Shown: in pieces, positions 48,156 through 57,834 of the stretch
Position numbering within the stretch: position 1 is the first letter of the stretch
Layout: each line of letters begins with the position of its first letter
Origin: Echinometra lucunter
Lineage: Eukaryota; Echinodermata; Echinoidea; Camarodonta; Echinometridae
Assembly (NCBI GenBank): GCA_029962745.1
Contig: CM057152.1
Coordinates: forward strand, 25,524,766 to 25,588,765
Direction: 5' to 3'
DNA: 64,000 nt
The notes under the pieces: generated by a model
What the model was told of the DNA's origin: nothing
What the model saw: only the letters and a program-made list of their open reading frames with translations
Databases searched by the model: none
Program-made: the position numbers and the translations under genes

Positions 48156-48262
48156 CTGCAGTAGTCCGTGATGAGTTCTAGACTGGTCTCTGTGTGCGTG
48201 ATAAGCTGAGGTAACAACAGACGTTTCTTCTCCATACTGCTGAATGCATCTTTGAAGGACAC
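48156..48262 (-). CDS. KNTC1: KNTC1 exon 2 of 21, GC donor
   Basis: 107 bp, phase 0 in and 2 out. It encodes VSFKDAFSSMEKKRLLLPQL followed by ITHTETSLELITDYC, the counterpart of the vertebrate ISFQPVFRQ...LILEYC stretch. The acceptor is CTGCTAG|GTG. The donor reads CAG|GCAAGT: a GC-AG intron with otherwise perfect donor context. The split codon AG|A is completed by the next exon, which supports the GC donor. The upstream intron (48263-61271) contains the large transposon. Confidence 0.92.
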
Positions 48263-48544
48263 CTAGCAGGATTAACGAGAAAGTAAATGGTGATTGAAAA
48301 TATCATCACTTGGTGTAAAATAAGATGAATATAACAAGGATGATCAGAAACCCTATCCAGTAGCAGTTTTAGTTCTGCACACTTTGTAACAATGTAAGAC
48401 TTTTGTGATATATGTGGAATTTAACTGACACAACTGACACATTCAGCGGAATTAGAGTAAATGGACACTTAGTCTTACATCACAATCAAGAAATACAGGC
48501 AAATAAAAATGGATTATTCAATAGGTATAAGCAGTTTGAATGAT

Positions 48545-48860
48545 GATACTACTACTACTACTACACTACTACTACTACTAACTCTTATTGCGGCATTAGG
48601 GTGAATCCTTTTGTCACGGCCTATTGTTCGGATTCACCTTAACGCACGCTCGATTCGTCTAACATTCTCCTGCCCTATTGTGCCGAAATAAACCCATTCA
48701 TTGGATTCGTCCTGTGGTAGGCTATAATGCTATAAAAATAAAAACAATAACAACAACATTAATAATGATAATAATAATAATAATATTAATAATAATAATA
48801 ATAATGATAATAATAATGATAATAATAATACATGTAATAATAGTAATAATTATAATAATC
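48545..48860. repeat. trinucleotide microsatellites
   Basis: (ACT)n at 48547-48580 and (AAT)n at about 48760-48850. No gene. Confidence 0.85.
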
Positions 48861-48922
48861 ACATATAATGGGCACGTGTATGGTGCAGTCTATAGAAAAA
48901 AATCTACTCCGAGGCACACAAG

Positions 48923-49069
48923 GAAATAAAGAAGAGATAAGAGAGTCCAGATGAGTGTCCTTCAATCAAGTAAGAGATATGATTTCAACTTGGATATGAA
49001 TTGTTGAGGCAATCACTGCCGTAATCACCATTCAGAATAAAAATGAAAGGTGAAATGCATTGGCATAAT
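48923..49069. repeat. 173-bp tandem repeat, first partial unit
   Basis: 147 bp identical or nearly so to the units right of the transposon (AAATAAAGAAGAGATAAGAG ... GGCATAAT). The transposon interrupts this unit at ATAAT. Confidence 0.9.
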
Positions 49070-49930
49070 AAGCGGAGGGCCAAAGTCAAATATCTAGCTT
49101 ATTTTTTGAGTTCGTTCCACCATCTCTACAAACTAAGTAGACCATGCTAATTTTCAAGCTAAAATCATAACAAACAATATTCAAGAGGTCTACCTCAAAA
49201 AATTAGTAGCGAAAGACTCCAAATCCAAGATGGCGTCCAAAATGGCCGCCATTTTGATGGAATTTGAATTTTTGTACATAGAATTCGATAGGAACATCCA
49301 ATTGTAACAAAATTGGTCTCATATGAAAGAAAATTAAATTTCCTACAATTTGATGTCATTTATGTGGGGTGTTAGGGTTATTCAGTCGAGATTTTAAGTT
49401 AAAAACTGTGTTTTTTGACATTTTTTCCCAAAAATTGAAAATTTGCAAAATACATGATTTAGCATAAATCAAGGAAAAACAAAGCCATTGTCTTGAAACC
49501 TTCCAGAAAACTTTATTGATATAAAATCATTAGCTGGGTAAAATTGGAAGTCAGGACCATTTTTAGTTCTAAAGTTATAATGTCTCAAAGTTGAAAACTT
49601 ATATTTCATAAATATTGCTTCTTGCACATGCATTCCCATAGACTACATGTACAATGTATTAATGTACATATGTACCTTGAGCAAAATCACAGATATGAGT
49701 TGTTGGTCCAGAGTCTCCACAAACTAACTGGCTGTGGTTATGTTAAAGCATAAAAACATGAAAACAACATTCAAGATGTCTCCCTATAAAGTTTGTTACA
49801 CCCCCCCCCCCCCGCCCCAATCCAAGAGGGCGTCTAAGGTGGCGGCCATTTTGACTAATTTTACATTTTTTGAGATAAAAGTTGACAGGAACATGCAATT
49901 GCAATGAAAGTGGTCTCATATGAAAGATAC
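49070..49930 (+). repeat. left terminal inverted repeat of the transposon
   Basis: Pairs with 57835-58910 in reverse complement at high identity over most of its length. It contains two related modules about 605 bp apart (starting near 49115 and 49720), each with a CTACAAACTAA-like stretch, a CAAGATGGCGTC-like stretch and GGTCTCATATGAAAG. A weaker continuation of module 2 runs to about 50110. Confidence 0.85.
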
Positions 49931-50115
49931 CGGAATTTTCTACAATGTAATGTCATTCATGAAGGTATTGCACTAATTTGCTCTAGATATTCAGTAAAAA
50001 AAAAGGGGCTTTTGACACCCCCAAACAAAGAAATCGTGATTAGGTGCAAATCAAAGAAGAAGACGAGGAAGAAAACTGTACTGAAACCTTCCAAGGATTG
50101 TTAGTTATATTTGAT

Positions 50116-51091
50116 GAGCATTTTGATTAGAAGCAATAGGCCTACCATTTGCCCTCTCACAGTCCCACATGACTCTGCTTTGCCAAAACAAGCGACAAGT
50201 GCAACATTGACCAATTGGTGACTGGCATGCAAGACTATGTTACCTTTGATACCACATACACTTCTTATACACACAAGGCCTCATGCAACATAATCATTCA
50301 TGTGTATTATGCTTTGCATGTAGTCATTATACACAATTAAGAAGCAGAACTTTATTGTAATTGGCCCAAAGTTTTCTGTCCTTTTTCAACAAGCCACGTG
50401 TCAATTACAACACATATATTAAAAGCACTAAGTCCATGTGCACAATGCTTTGTGCATTGAATGCACATGTGCACTATGCTTTGTGTGCAACGCAATTTAT
50501 AGCAAGCATGGCTTAATTCCTATTGGTTCCAAGTTTCTCATTTGTCTTTGGACAGGACTACCATTGTACTCTAGTAAATCAAACAATGATGGTAAAGACG
50601 TGAGTAAAATATCTCCATTATACCTTAGCCAATATGTTTTGTTTTTGTCTAGCTGAATTATAAAGTAAATGATGTTTAAAGTCACTTTTTCATGATATTC
50701 ACTATAAAATGCAGATGAACTCTGGATTTACTGAACTTCTCTTCTACTGAAGTGCTGCAGTCATTGTTACATTTCTTTAATAATGCATTAAATCCTGAAT
50801 TATAAGCAAATCAGAACAGAAGGTGAAAAGATTAGGAGGGAGAGAAATATGAATTATGGTCATTAAAGAAGGAGTAGCTTAAGTGGAAAAGACTTACGAG
50901 GTGGAGAGAGGAATAACTAAAAGAAATAAATGTATAGACCTGCTATCAAGAAAGTACGAAAATAAGCTTCTATATTCTGTAGATGGCAGTTTACACTACA
51001 TGTATCTGTTTCACTGTTCACTGTAAGAGATGGATTACATGTTTTTTTAATGAATATGTCTTATGATTTTTCTATCAGTGTAAAGTAAAGC
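50116..51091. other. transposon 5' region, no gene
   Basis: Between the left inverted-repeat modules and the first ATG. It has a GTGCATTGAATGCACATGTG palindromic patch near 50452 and an acceptor-like TTTTTCTATCAG at 51078, 12 bases before AAAGCATGG. The promoter is presumably here or in the inverted repeat, but no core motif is clear. Confidence 0.5.
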
Positions 51092-51517
51092 ATGGAAGGC
51101 GAAAGTTCAAAGGCATCAACCTCCGATGAAATGGAGGAATCATTGGATGTAGAAATGACAGATGACTCGAGTACAGAAAAATGCTCTCCTTTGCGCTCTC
51201 TTGCATCTTTTCCATCTCATCCCAAGAAAATCAAGATACAAGATTTCAATCTGTGCATCATATGTAACAAAACCACAAAGGGCACATTAAATAGATGGAC
51301 AGATCACTCTTGGGAGATGTTCTGCAATGCTGCCCGACAGAGAATGGACGAGATATTTGATAGACTGGAAACCTACATCTCAAGTAAAGAACAACTTTCT
51401 CTTGAACTTTCACAACTCTGGAAGCATGGAGATTGTTACAGGAATTACACAAATTCGAGGGCCGTGGTGCAAATGATGAGAAAGAGACAAAAACCTAGTG
51501 CCACAAGAAGAGAACCG
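51092..51517 (+). CDS. transposon protein, exon 1 (zinc module 1)
   Basis: 142 codons from an ATG in AAAGCATGG. The N-terminus is acidic and Ser-rich; then come Cys55-x2-Cys58 (CIICNK) and His112-x2-Cys115 (HGDC), a widely spaced CxxC...HxxC zinc-binding arrangement with a helical, charged spacer (MDEIFDRLETYI). A second copy of the same layout opens exon 2. The open frame runs to a stop at 51539-51541, but an in-phase donor CCG|GTTAGA at 51518 pairs with the acceptor TGTAG at 52716. The intron boundary is inferred; the alternative is that this is a separate small protein of 149 aa. Confidence 0.65.
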
Positions 51518-52116
51518 GTTAGAAAAAGAATCAACCTTTGAACATTTCCTTTATTATGAACGCATACATGTACCTTAAGCATTTTAAGAATAAGTTCAGT
51601 CGCTAAGTACTACAAGGGCCTCCTACTAACAGGCGCAGATCCAGGGGCACTGAGCGGGCCTTGCCCCTCCCCCCCCCAAAAAAAAAAAAAAAGCAGAGAG
51701 AAAGAGAAGGAAATGAAAGGAAAGAGGAGAGAAAGGGAAAAGAAAAAAAAAGGAAGGAAACAAGAAAAGGAGAAGAGAAGTGTAGTTACTTCCGCTCCTT
51801 CACTACACACGTTCGCCAAGATGGAATTAACATTGATTTAAATACGAATGTGGCCGCCCCCGACCTGCATCAAACATAGGTGCAAATATACATTTTCTTT
51901 CGGAATTTAGACACTTTAGCCATTATAATGCTCTGTATGGACCTAAAAATCTCACAATACCCCCATGCCATATACGCCACTGCATTACATGCCAATATGA
52001 TTCCAAATTTGCCCCCATGAATCCTGGATCTGTGCCTGATTACTACTACTACTACTACTACTGCTGTTACTATGACAACTACTAGACCACTACTTTACTT
52101 CTACTTACTACCGCTA

Positions 52117-52152
<36 letters not shown>

Positions 52153-52716
52153 ATGAAACAACAACTACTACTACTACTAATTTACTTCTACTTCTAATGA
52201 AACAACAACTTCTACTACTATTACTAAGTAATTCTTTGTATTTTAGAGTGGTAAAAGAGATTATTTATGAAAATGAAATAGTTTTGAACGTCATCACAGT
52301 AATAGCAGCTTAGTTACTGATTGTATCAATATTAGCAGTAGAAATGGTGATAGTAATAATGATAACTACAAATGTGAACACTGAGCAATGAAAAATGCTC
52401 TCGTTTATGATACATGAGATATCAGGTTGAAATGTAATTCCTTATTACATATCCTTAAAACCTGGCTAATCATGGAAACATTGGGGTTAGGGTGAGTGCG
52501 CTGCAGGCCGGGTATAATCCTCTATCAAGATCACGAGGGGAGCTAGAACACCAGCTTTGTTCCTCTCAACAATGCCTTCGGTGACACATGGCAAATACCT
52601 TGCTTTTTTTGGGGGGGGGGGCAAAGGAGTTCATTTTATTCTCTTGTTTACTTTCATTATAATTACATCAAAGAAAAATTACTTATAGTTTTTATAACTT
52701 CTTTTACAAAATGTAG
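51518..52716 (+). other. intron of the transposon gene (inferred)
   Basis: Bounded by GTTAGA and TTTTACAAAATGTAG, phase 0. It contains a 409-bp hAT-like MITE, a CTA/ACT trinucleotide region (about 52045-52160) and a poly-G tract (52608-52621). The donor is weak, so the exact 5' border is uncertain. Confidence 0.5.
51630..52038. mobile_element. hAT-like MITE inside the transposon intron
   Basis: Inverted ends CAGGCGCAGATCCAGG (left) and the reverse complement of CCTGGATCTGTGCCTG (right). The flanking 8-mers CCTACTAA and ATTACTAC share TACTA, a decayed 8-bp duplication. Internally there is a G-poor purine run (51675-51780) with poly-C/A. It has no coding capacity and resembles the larger hAT element at 18023. 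Confidence 0.7.
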
Positions 52717-55218
52717 ACAACGGAGCAAAGACCATCTACAAGTAATCAAGCTGCGGGTATCCCTACAAGATCTCATGTCCCAGAAAAGACTAATGATGCA
52801 AACTGCTTGATCTGCATGAAGGAACGGAAATGGCTCAGTGGACAAAAGAAGCAAGTGCGCCCAATGAAAATAACTCTTGTTAGTGCGGGAGATGCCATAA
52901 TTCAAAGTGCTCTGGAAAGAAATGACGAACGTATCCTTCGGGAAATCGGTCCCGTGACAGATGGTGGAGATATGATTGCAAAAGATGTACTGGTACATAA
53001 CTCTTGTCGCGCTACCTATATTAGCAAACACAACATTCAGTCTTTCCTCTCACGTAATAAGAAAGGGACATCTGTATACGAAAGAGCTTTTAAGGATATA
53101 GCTGAAGAAGTTGAACAGAGAGTCATCAGTGGACATGAAGTTCTTCAAATGAAGGATCTTACACACCAAATGAACAAAAAATTGGCCTCGGAAGGGTGTC
53201 CATCATCGTACTCAACATGGAGACTTAAATCGCATCTCGAAAGGGAATTCGGAACAAAATTACGATTTTGGAGTCCGAAATCTAGGAGAGAGTCACAAGT
53301 TGTGTATTCCACTGAAGTGCTGAATGAAAAGGTTTTGAGTGCAGCAATCACAGAACAAATACAGAGAGATGAAACTGAGGAATCAGAAGGAGAAATGGAA
53401 GATTCTTGTGACATGGTAAATGAAAGTGACGATGATCCAGATGAGCTGCGACATGCATTCACAACCAACTTACAGATTCACAAGGACATTCAATCTGTAC
53501 CACAATTGCCCTGGCCACCAGGTCCAGAACATATGACAGAAAATAACATTCTGCTACCAAATACTCTGTACAACAGCTTGGCATGGATGATAGGAGGAGA
53601 TGGATTTCAAGAATCAGAAAATGATGAGGCAAATTCATCATCAGATCGGCCGGTTACAAGATCGCAAACATCATCAGGAATCGGGAACCCAAGAGGGGAA
53701 CTCCACTGGCGAAACAAGAGGGTATATGTAACAGATGATATTCACAAGAAAATACTCTCCATAGGACAGGATATCATTCATGCAGCAACCTCTGGCCGCA
53801 CACTAACAGTGAAGCATGTGTTAATGGCGAAAGCAGTCCAACAGAAGACAGGCAGTATGGCATTAGTAACCATGCTAAATCAAAATCAGCACTCAATAAA
53901 TAAGACACTGCTGCAAGAGATGGATACAGCTAATGCTGAACTCATCCTGTCACAAGATGACCTAGGCTATCACATGCCACAGGGTATGGTTGCAAACGTT
54001 CTTCCTGTATTTGGATGGGACAATAATGACTTCAACAACCGAGGGCATTTCTCTGGATCATCACAAGTCCATGATACCACTGGATACATGGCCCAGCCAG
54101 GCCTAGACATATCGAGTCATTCAATGGAAGCTGAGGCATTTGCTAGCGAGAGCCATCCCAAAACAAGACGGAGGTCTATAAAGCCTTGTGAAGAAAGCAT
54201 CAAATCATGTATCATCAGTAAGAAGAAAGATCCTCCGCTCTTTCCTGATGCTGCTAAGCAGTTAGTAACCACAAACCCAAGTGTTGCAGAGGAAGCGTGT
54301 ACAACTGACCTTGCTTGGTTGCTGATACGACTAGATTCAAGTTTGAGAGAAAGTGTCATGCCTGAGAATCAAAAAGTGCCTGGATGGAAAGGTTTCAATA
54401 GTATGATACAGACCATTCCTTCCGCTGGGATGACCACTATCTTACCGCATAAGATTGGTTACTGCCAAACAATTCACAGGCCACCAGACAACGATGTCAT
54501 CTACACATTCTTGTGCAGATCAGTAGAGATGACAGATAGGGTGATGGATTCTGATCATGGCAAAGGAAGATGTTCTGTCCAAATTGTTGTAGACATGGGA
54601 ATATGGTTCAAAGCCATCCAGGTCATTCTTAGCAAAAGTACTCCTGACCCTCGGATGAATCGCATAGTACTCCATCAAGGACCATTTCATACAGCAATGA
54701 GATTCCTTGCATGCCCTGGATTCCTTTTTGGTAGTGCAGGTTTACGGGACATCTTCATAGAGGCGGGGATAATCGCAGAAGGGTCAGTAAACAGAGTTCT
54801 TCAAGGAGATCACTGGGAACGTGGCGTCTATGCGCATTCTCTGGCCGCAGAAGCCTTCCACAGACTTCGTTTCATGTCCTTTGTTGATCAGCTAGAGAAC
54901 ACAAACTCACTGGAAGCTCTAAAGCAGGATGTTGACTCCCTGCGTTGCAACATATCCAATGAAGCACTGAGGAAACTTGTCGAAGGAAAGGCCTTTAAAG
55001 ATGTTTCTAACCAGTACAATGAATACATCAGGACCTTGGGCCCAAACGGCAAGTTTTGGTCGATCTACCTTGACATCATTGGAATACTTCTGCGTCATGT
55101 TCGTGCTTCGCGAACTGGGGATTGGGGTCTACACATCAACTCAGAACTAGAGATGCTTCCATGGTTTTTGCTTGTGGGAGGTCAGTCTATGCAAGGTACA
55201 AGCCCCTCTACCTACTAA
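52717..55218 (+). CDS. transposon protein, exon 2, N-terminal and middle part
   Basis: Open from acceptor TTTTACAAAATGTAG|ACA to a stop at 55216-55218 (833 codons). It opens with a second zinc module: CLICMKERKW (Cys at 52804 and 52813) and HNSCRATY (His at 52996, Cys at 53005). There follow a helical region (MNKKLASEG...LEREFGTKLRFWSP), an acidic stretch (EESEGEMEDSCD), and a conserved block with IVLHQGPFHTAMRFL, SAGLRDIFIEAGIIAEGSV and GDHWERGVYAHSLAAEAF. That block is familiar to me from many uncharacterised proteins of cnidarians, molluscs and echinoderms. Homology breaks at the T-run 55165-55169, where continuation passes to another frame, so the last residues before this stop (about 55168-55218) are out-of-frame. 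I cannot point to catalytic residues in this half. Confidence 0.75.
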   Translation, partial: TTEQRPSTSNQAAGIPTRSHVPEKTNDANCLICMKERKWLSGQKKQVRPMKITLVSAGDAIIQSALERNDERILREIGPVTDGGDMIAKDVLVHNSCRATYISKHNIQSFLSRNKKGTSVYERAFKDIAEEVEQRVISGHEVLQMKDLTHQMNKKLASEGCPSSYSTWRLKSHLEREFGTKLRFWSPKSRRESQVVYSTEVLNEKVLSAAITEQIQRDETEESEGEMEDSCDMVNESDDDPDELRHAFTTNLQIHKDIQSVPQLPWPPGPEHMTENNILLPNTLYNSLAWMIGGDGFQESENDEANSSSDRPVTRSQTSSGIGNPRGELHWRNKRVYVTDDIHKKILSIGQDIIHAATSGRTLTVKHVLMAKAVQQKTGSMALVTMLNQNQHSINKTLLQEMDTANAELILSQDDLGYHMPQGMVANVLPVFGWDNNDFNNRGHFSGSSQVHDTTGYMAQPGLDISSHSMEAEAFASESHPKTRRRSIKPCEESIKSCIISKKKDPPLFPDAAKQLVTTNPSVAEEACTTDLAWLLIRLDSSLRESVMPENQKVPGWKGFNSMIQTIPSAGMTTILPHKIGYCQTIHRPPDNDVIYTFLCRSVEMTDRVMDSDHGKGRCSVQIVVDMGIWFKAIQVILSKSTPDPRMNRIVLHQGPFHTAMRFLACPGFLFGSAGLRDIFIEAGIIAEGSVNRVLQGDHWERGVYAHSLAAEAFHRLRFMSFVDQLENTNSLEALKQDVDSLRCNISNEALRKLVEGKAFKDVSNQYNEYIRTLGPNGKFWSIYLDIIGILLRHVRASRTGDWGLHINSELEMLPWFLLVGGQSMQGTSPSTY

Positions 55219-55412
55219 TGATGCTCAAACTCTCTGAAACTCACCCAGACGCAGAAGAACAACTTCTTTTGGGAAATCTGTTCACAATCCAGAAGAGCAC
55301 TCATCACTTTGCTCGGATTCCTGCTGACCAGGAAACAGAGATGGGAGTCAACAGGGACTCAAAGTCACCAGGAGGTATCACAGACATTAGCATGAATCCT
55401 CAGCAACCCTGA
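55170..55412 (+). pseudogene. transposon protein, middle segment after frameshift 1
   Basis: In the second frame the text reads ACGRSVYARYKPLYLLMM, then HHFARIPADQETEMGVNRDS and KSPGGITDISMNPQQP, ending at TGA 55410-55412. It is what should follow ...EMLPWF in exon 2: proteins of this type carry YARY.P.Y, GRIP.DQ.IE and NRD.K.PGG in this order. Entry is by loss of one T in the run 55165-55169. Exit is by loss of one C in the CCC at 55407-55409, after which the next frame resumes LKWEVLSTQRAEF. I describe the breaks only; whether they are mutations or assembly errors is open. Confidence 0.75.
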
Positions 55413-57493
55413 AATGGGAGGTATTGTCGACTCAGAGGGCTGAGTTTGTGCGGCAAATGTCGGTCCTGACTGGAGATCTCAACACAAGGTCGTACTCACC
55501 TGATGATGCTGGTCAGAAACGTATCAGAAGAGATGAGGAGAACATCCAACATATCATGAACACCATTAACAAATGGAACAATCCTTTCACAGACCATGGG
55601 CCCCTCTGTCACATTTCCTCTGGAAGACAGGCTTCAGAAGAAGTAGCATCGGACTTGTTAGGAGCTCGTGACAAAGGAACAGAAGCACTGATCCAGTATG
55701 CTACAGAGAGATTACAGTCGCATCCCGATTCTGACACCTTAAGTGACACTTCAGATGACACACGGCTCACAGAACAGACGGGGTTCTATGGAACATGGCC
55801 TAAAATCAAACTGAAAACCTTTGCATCAATGTCTAATCCACAGAAAAGAAGGATGCCGGGGAAGACACAGATGATGCGATACACAAGAGACCTTTTCCAC
55901 AAGATGACTATTATTGCTTTGGACAGAGGGCTGGACATTCATGAAGTACTTCGTTACCCACTTGGGTCATTGCCATATTCTTTGGCAACAGAATCTGGTG
56001 GTCTTGCTAAAACCCCCAAGTCTGTCTTGATGCATGAGTTGGAAAAACTTGTTGAAGCAGAGGATATGCAAAGTTCAACAACTCCCCACGTCATCATACT
56101 GGATGCGATGGCTCTTATGCAATCACTGAGACTTCCAAACAATTCCACATTTGCTGAGCTTGCTGAAACGGTCATGAGGATCATTATGAAGCAGGTTTCT
56201 TCCAGAGAAAGAACGTATGTGCACTGGGTATGTGACACATATCCTGACATCTCTATCAAGAGTGCTGAAAGGAATTCTCGAATGGAGTCAGCGGAAGGCA
56301 GCTTTGCGACTACAATTTCTCATGGAGAACAGAGGGTTGACAAACAATTCAAGAAAGCTCTTAGAGACGGCAAGTTCAAGGAGTCCTTGGCAGAGTTTTT
56401 GATCGAGGAGTGGAGGCAGCCCAAATATGTTAATCTGATAGGCAAGCATGTTCTCTATGCGACATCTGGGGCCAAATGCTTTGCTCTCAGTGTTGAGGAT
56501 AATGTCATGAAATGCCAAGAAATCCAAGACCTCACCTACCACATGGAGGAAGCAGACCAGAGACTGATTCTACACGCGCACTATTCATCTGTACATGAAC
56601 CTGAGGCAGATATTGTGATCAGGTCGCCTGACACCGATGTCATGGTACTTGGGGTAGCATCATGTGGAGTAGGCTGGATAGACAACAAATGTCTATTTCT
56701 CACCGGAACAGGTTCAAAACTGCGATATATCAATCTAACAGCAATCGCAAAGAAACTTGGAAAACTTGTCTGCGATGGTTTGATCGGTGCTCATCCCTTC
56801 ACAGGATGTGACAGTACTTCTGCATTTAAGGGAAAAGGAAAGGCAAGCGTTCTCTGGCTTCTGCAGAATGATGCAACCTTCTGTACAGCAATGTCATTGC
56901 TTGGACGTAGCCTTGAACTATCAACTGAACTGTATGAATCTTGTGAGAAAGCAACATGCATATTGTACAGTTACAATGCCAGGAACAAGAAGCTCACTCC
57001 TCCTCCAGCGCTAACCGTCAATGAGCTCAGGTCAATAATGTTTTCTTCTGGAACATCTGATCCCGCTAGACTTCCTCCATGCCAAAGTGCCCTGAGGAAA
57101 AAGGTGCAGAGAGCCAACTATCAGGCATACATTAATAGAAACTGCATCAGTTCTGCTCAAACCATTCCCTCTCCGCATGGCCACGGGTGGATTGTCACAA
57201 GTCCCAAAGAACTCCAAATTGATTGGATGGATGTTCAGCCGGCGCCTTCGGTTGTTTTGAAAATGACATGCTGTAGCTGCAAGACTACGTGTAAGACAAA
57301 CCAATGTGGCTGCAGAAAGCATGGACTGAAGTGCACAAGTATCTGCTCATGTTCAAGAGACTGCGTGAACCGACCCAGTACGCAGAAGAATTCTGCTAAT
57401 GATGACTCGTCAGACGATGAACCAGAAGTTCAGGGTCGAATGTCTGATCATGATACAGACACAGATGATGACTTTGAATATCAAGGGTATTGA
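55409..57493 (+). CDS. transposon protein, C-terminal FEN1/XPG-like nuclease and CXC domain
   Basis: About 694 codons to TGA 57491-57493. Numbering below counts from the TTG codon at 55424. Nuclease-type features: HVIILDAMALM (about residue 222), YVHWVCDTYPDISIKSAER (about 262), YHMEEADQRLILHAH (about 371), IRSPDTDVMVLG (about 400) and GAHPFTGCDSTSAFKGKGK (about 454). The acidic residues in these blocks are the ones expected of a PIN/FEN1/XPG metal-dependent nuclease fold. Near 615-650 lies a cysteine-rich stretch (CCSCKTTCKTNQCGCRKHGL, then CTSICSCSRDC) like tesmin/TSO1 CXC domains. The tail is acidic (DDSSDDEPE, DTDTDDDFE). The nuclease may act in strand cleavage during transposition; that role is inferred. 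No separate DDE/D triad was recognised. Confidence 0.8.
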   Translation: MKWEVLSTQRAEFVRQMSVLTGDLNTRSYSPDDAGQKRIRRDEENIQHIMNTINKWNNPFTDHGPLCHISSGRQASEEVASDLLGARDKGTEALIQYATERLQSHPDSDTLSDTSDDTRLTEQTGFYGTWPKIKLKTFASMSNPQKRRMPGKTQMMRYTRDLFHKMTIIALDRGLDIHEVLRYPLGSLPYSLATESGGLAKTPKSVLMHELEKLVEAEDMQSSTTPHVIILDAMALMQSLRLPNNSTFAELAETVMRIIMKQVSSRERTYVHWVCDTYPDISIKSAERNSRMESAEGSFATTISHGEQRVDKQFKKALRDGKFKESLAEFLIEEWRQPKYVNLIGKHVLYATSGAKCFALSVEDNVMKCQEIQDLTYHMEEADQRLILHAHYSSVHEPEADIVIRSPDTDVMVLGVASCGVGWIDNKCLFLTGTGSKLRYINLTAIAKKLGKLVCDGLIGAHPFTGCDSTSAFKGKGKASVLWLLQNDATFCTAMSLLGRSLELSTELYESCEKATCILYSYNARNKKLTPPPALTVNELRSIMFSSGTSDPARLPPCQSALRKKVQRANYQAYINRNCISSAQTIPSPHGHGWIVTSPKELQIDWMDVQPAPSVVLKMTCCSCKTTCKTNQCGCRKHGLKCTSICSCSRDCVNRPSTQKNSANDDSSDDEPEVQGRMSDHDTDTDDDFEYQGY

Positions 57494-57834
57494 CATATTA
57501 GCAATATTGCTGTTTGGAATCAAGGAGTGAAACCCCAGAGATTTACAGATTAGGTAATTATTTGGAATGAGAAACCAGTTTATCACTAGAATGTATTTTT
57601 TCTTGTCAAATTCATTTTAGAAAAAATAGGGTGAATTAGTTTGCAGAAATGGTATGGGGTGAAGATCTATGTTTGCAGTTTTACTTAAAGAACAACTGTA
57701 GTCACTATAATCTATATGGATATAATATATTTTACAAAGTGGTTTAAGATTTCAAGTTTGAGACATTATTACTGTCATACCTCATATCTACATATAGATT
57801 ATTCTAGAACAATCAACACCCCATCTCTCGTTGT

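Noticed and set aside
48540..48850. CRISPR-like regularity of ACT/AAT repeats
   Set aside because: Simple microsatellites without spacers in an animal genome.
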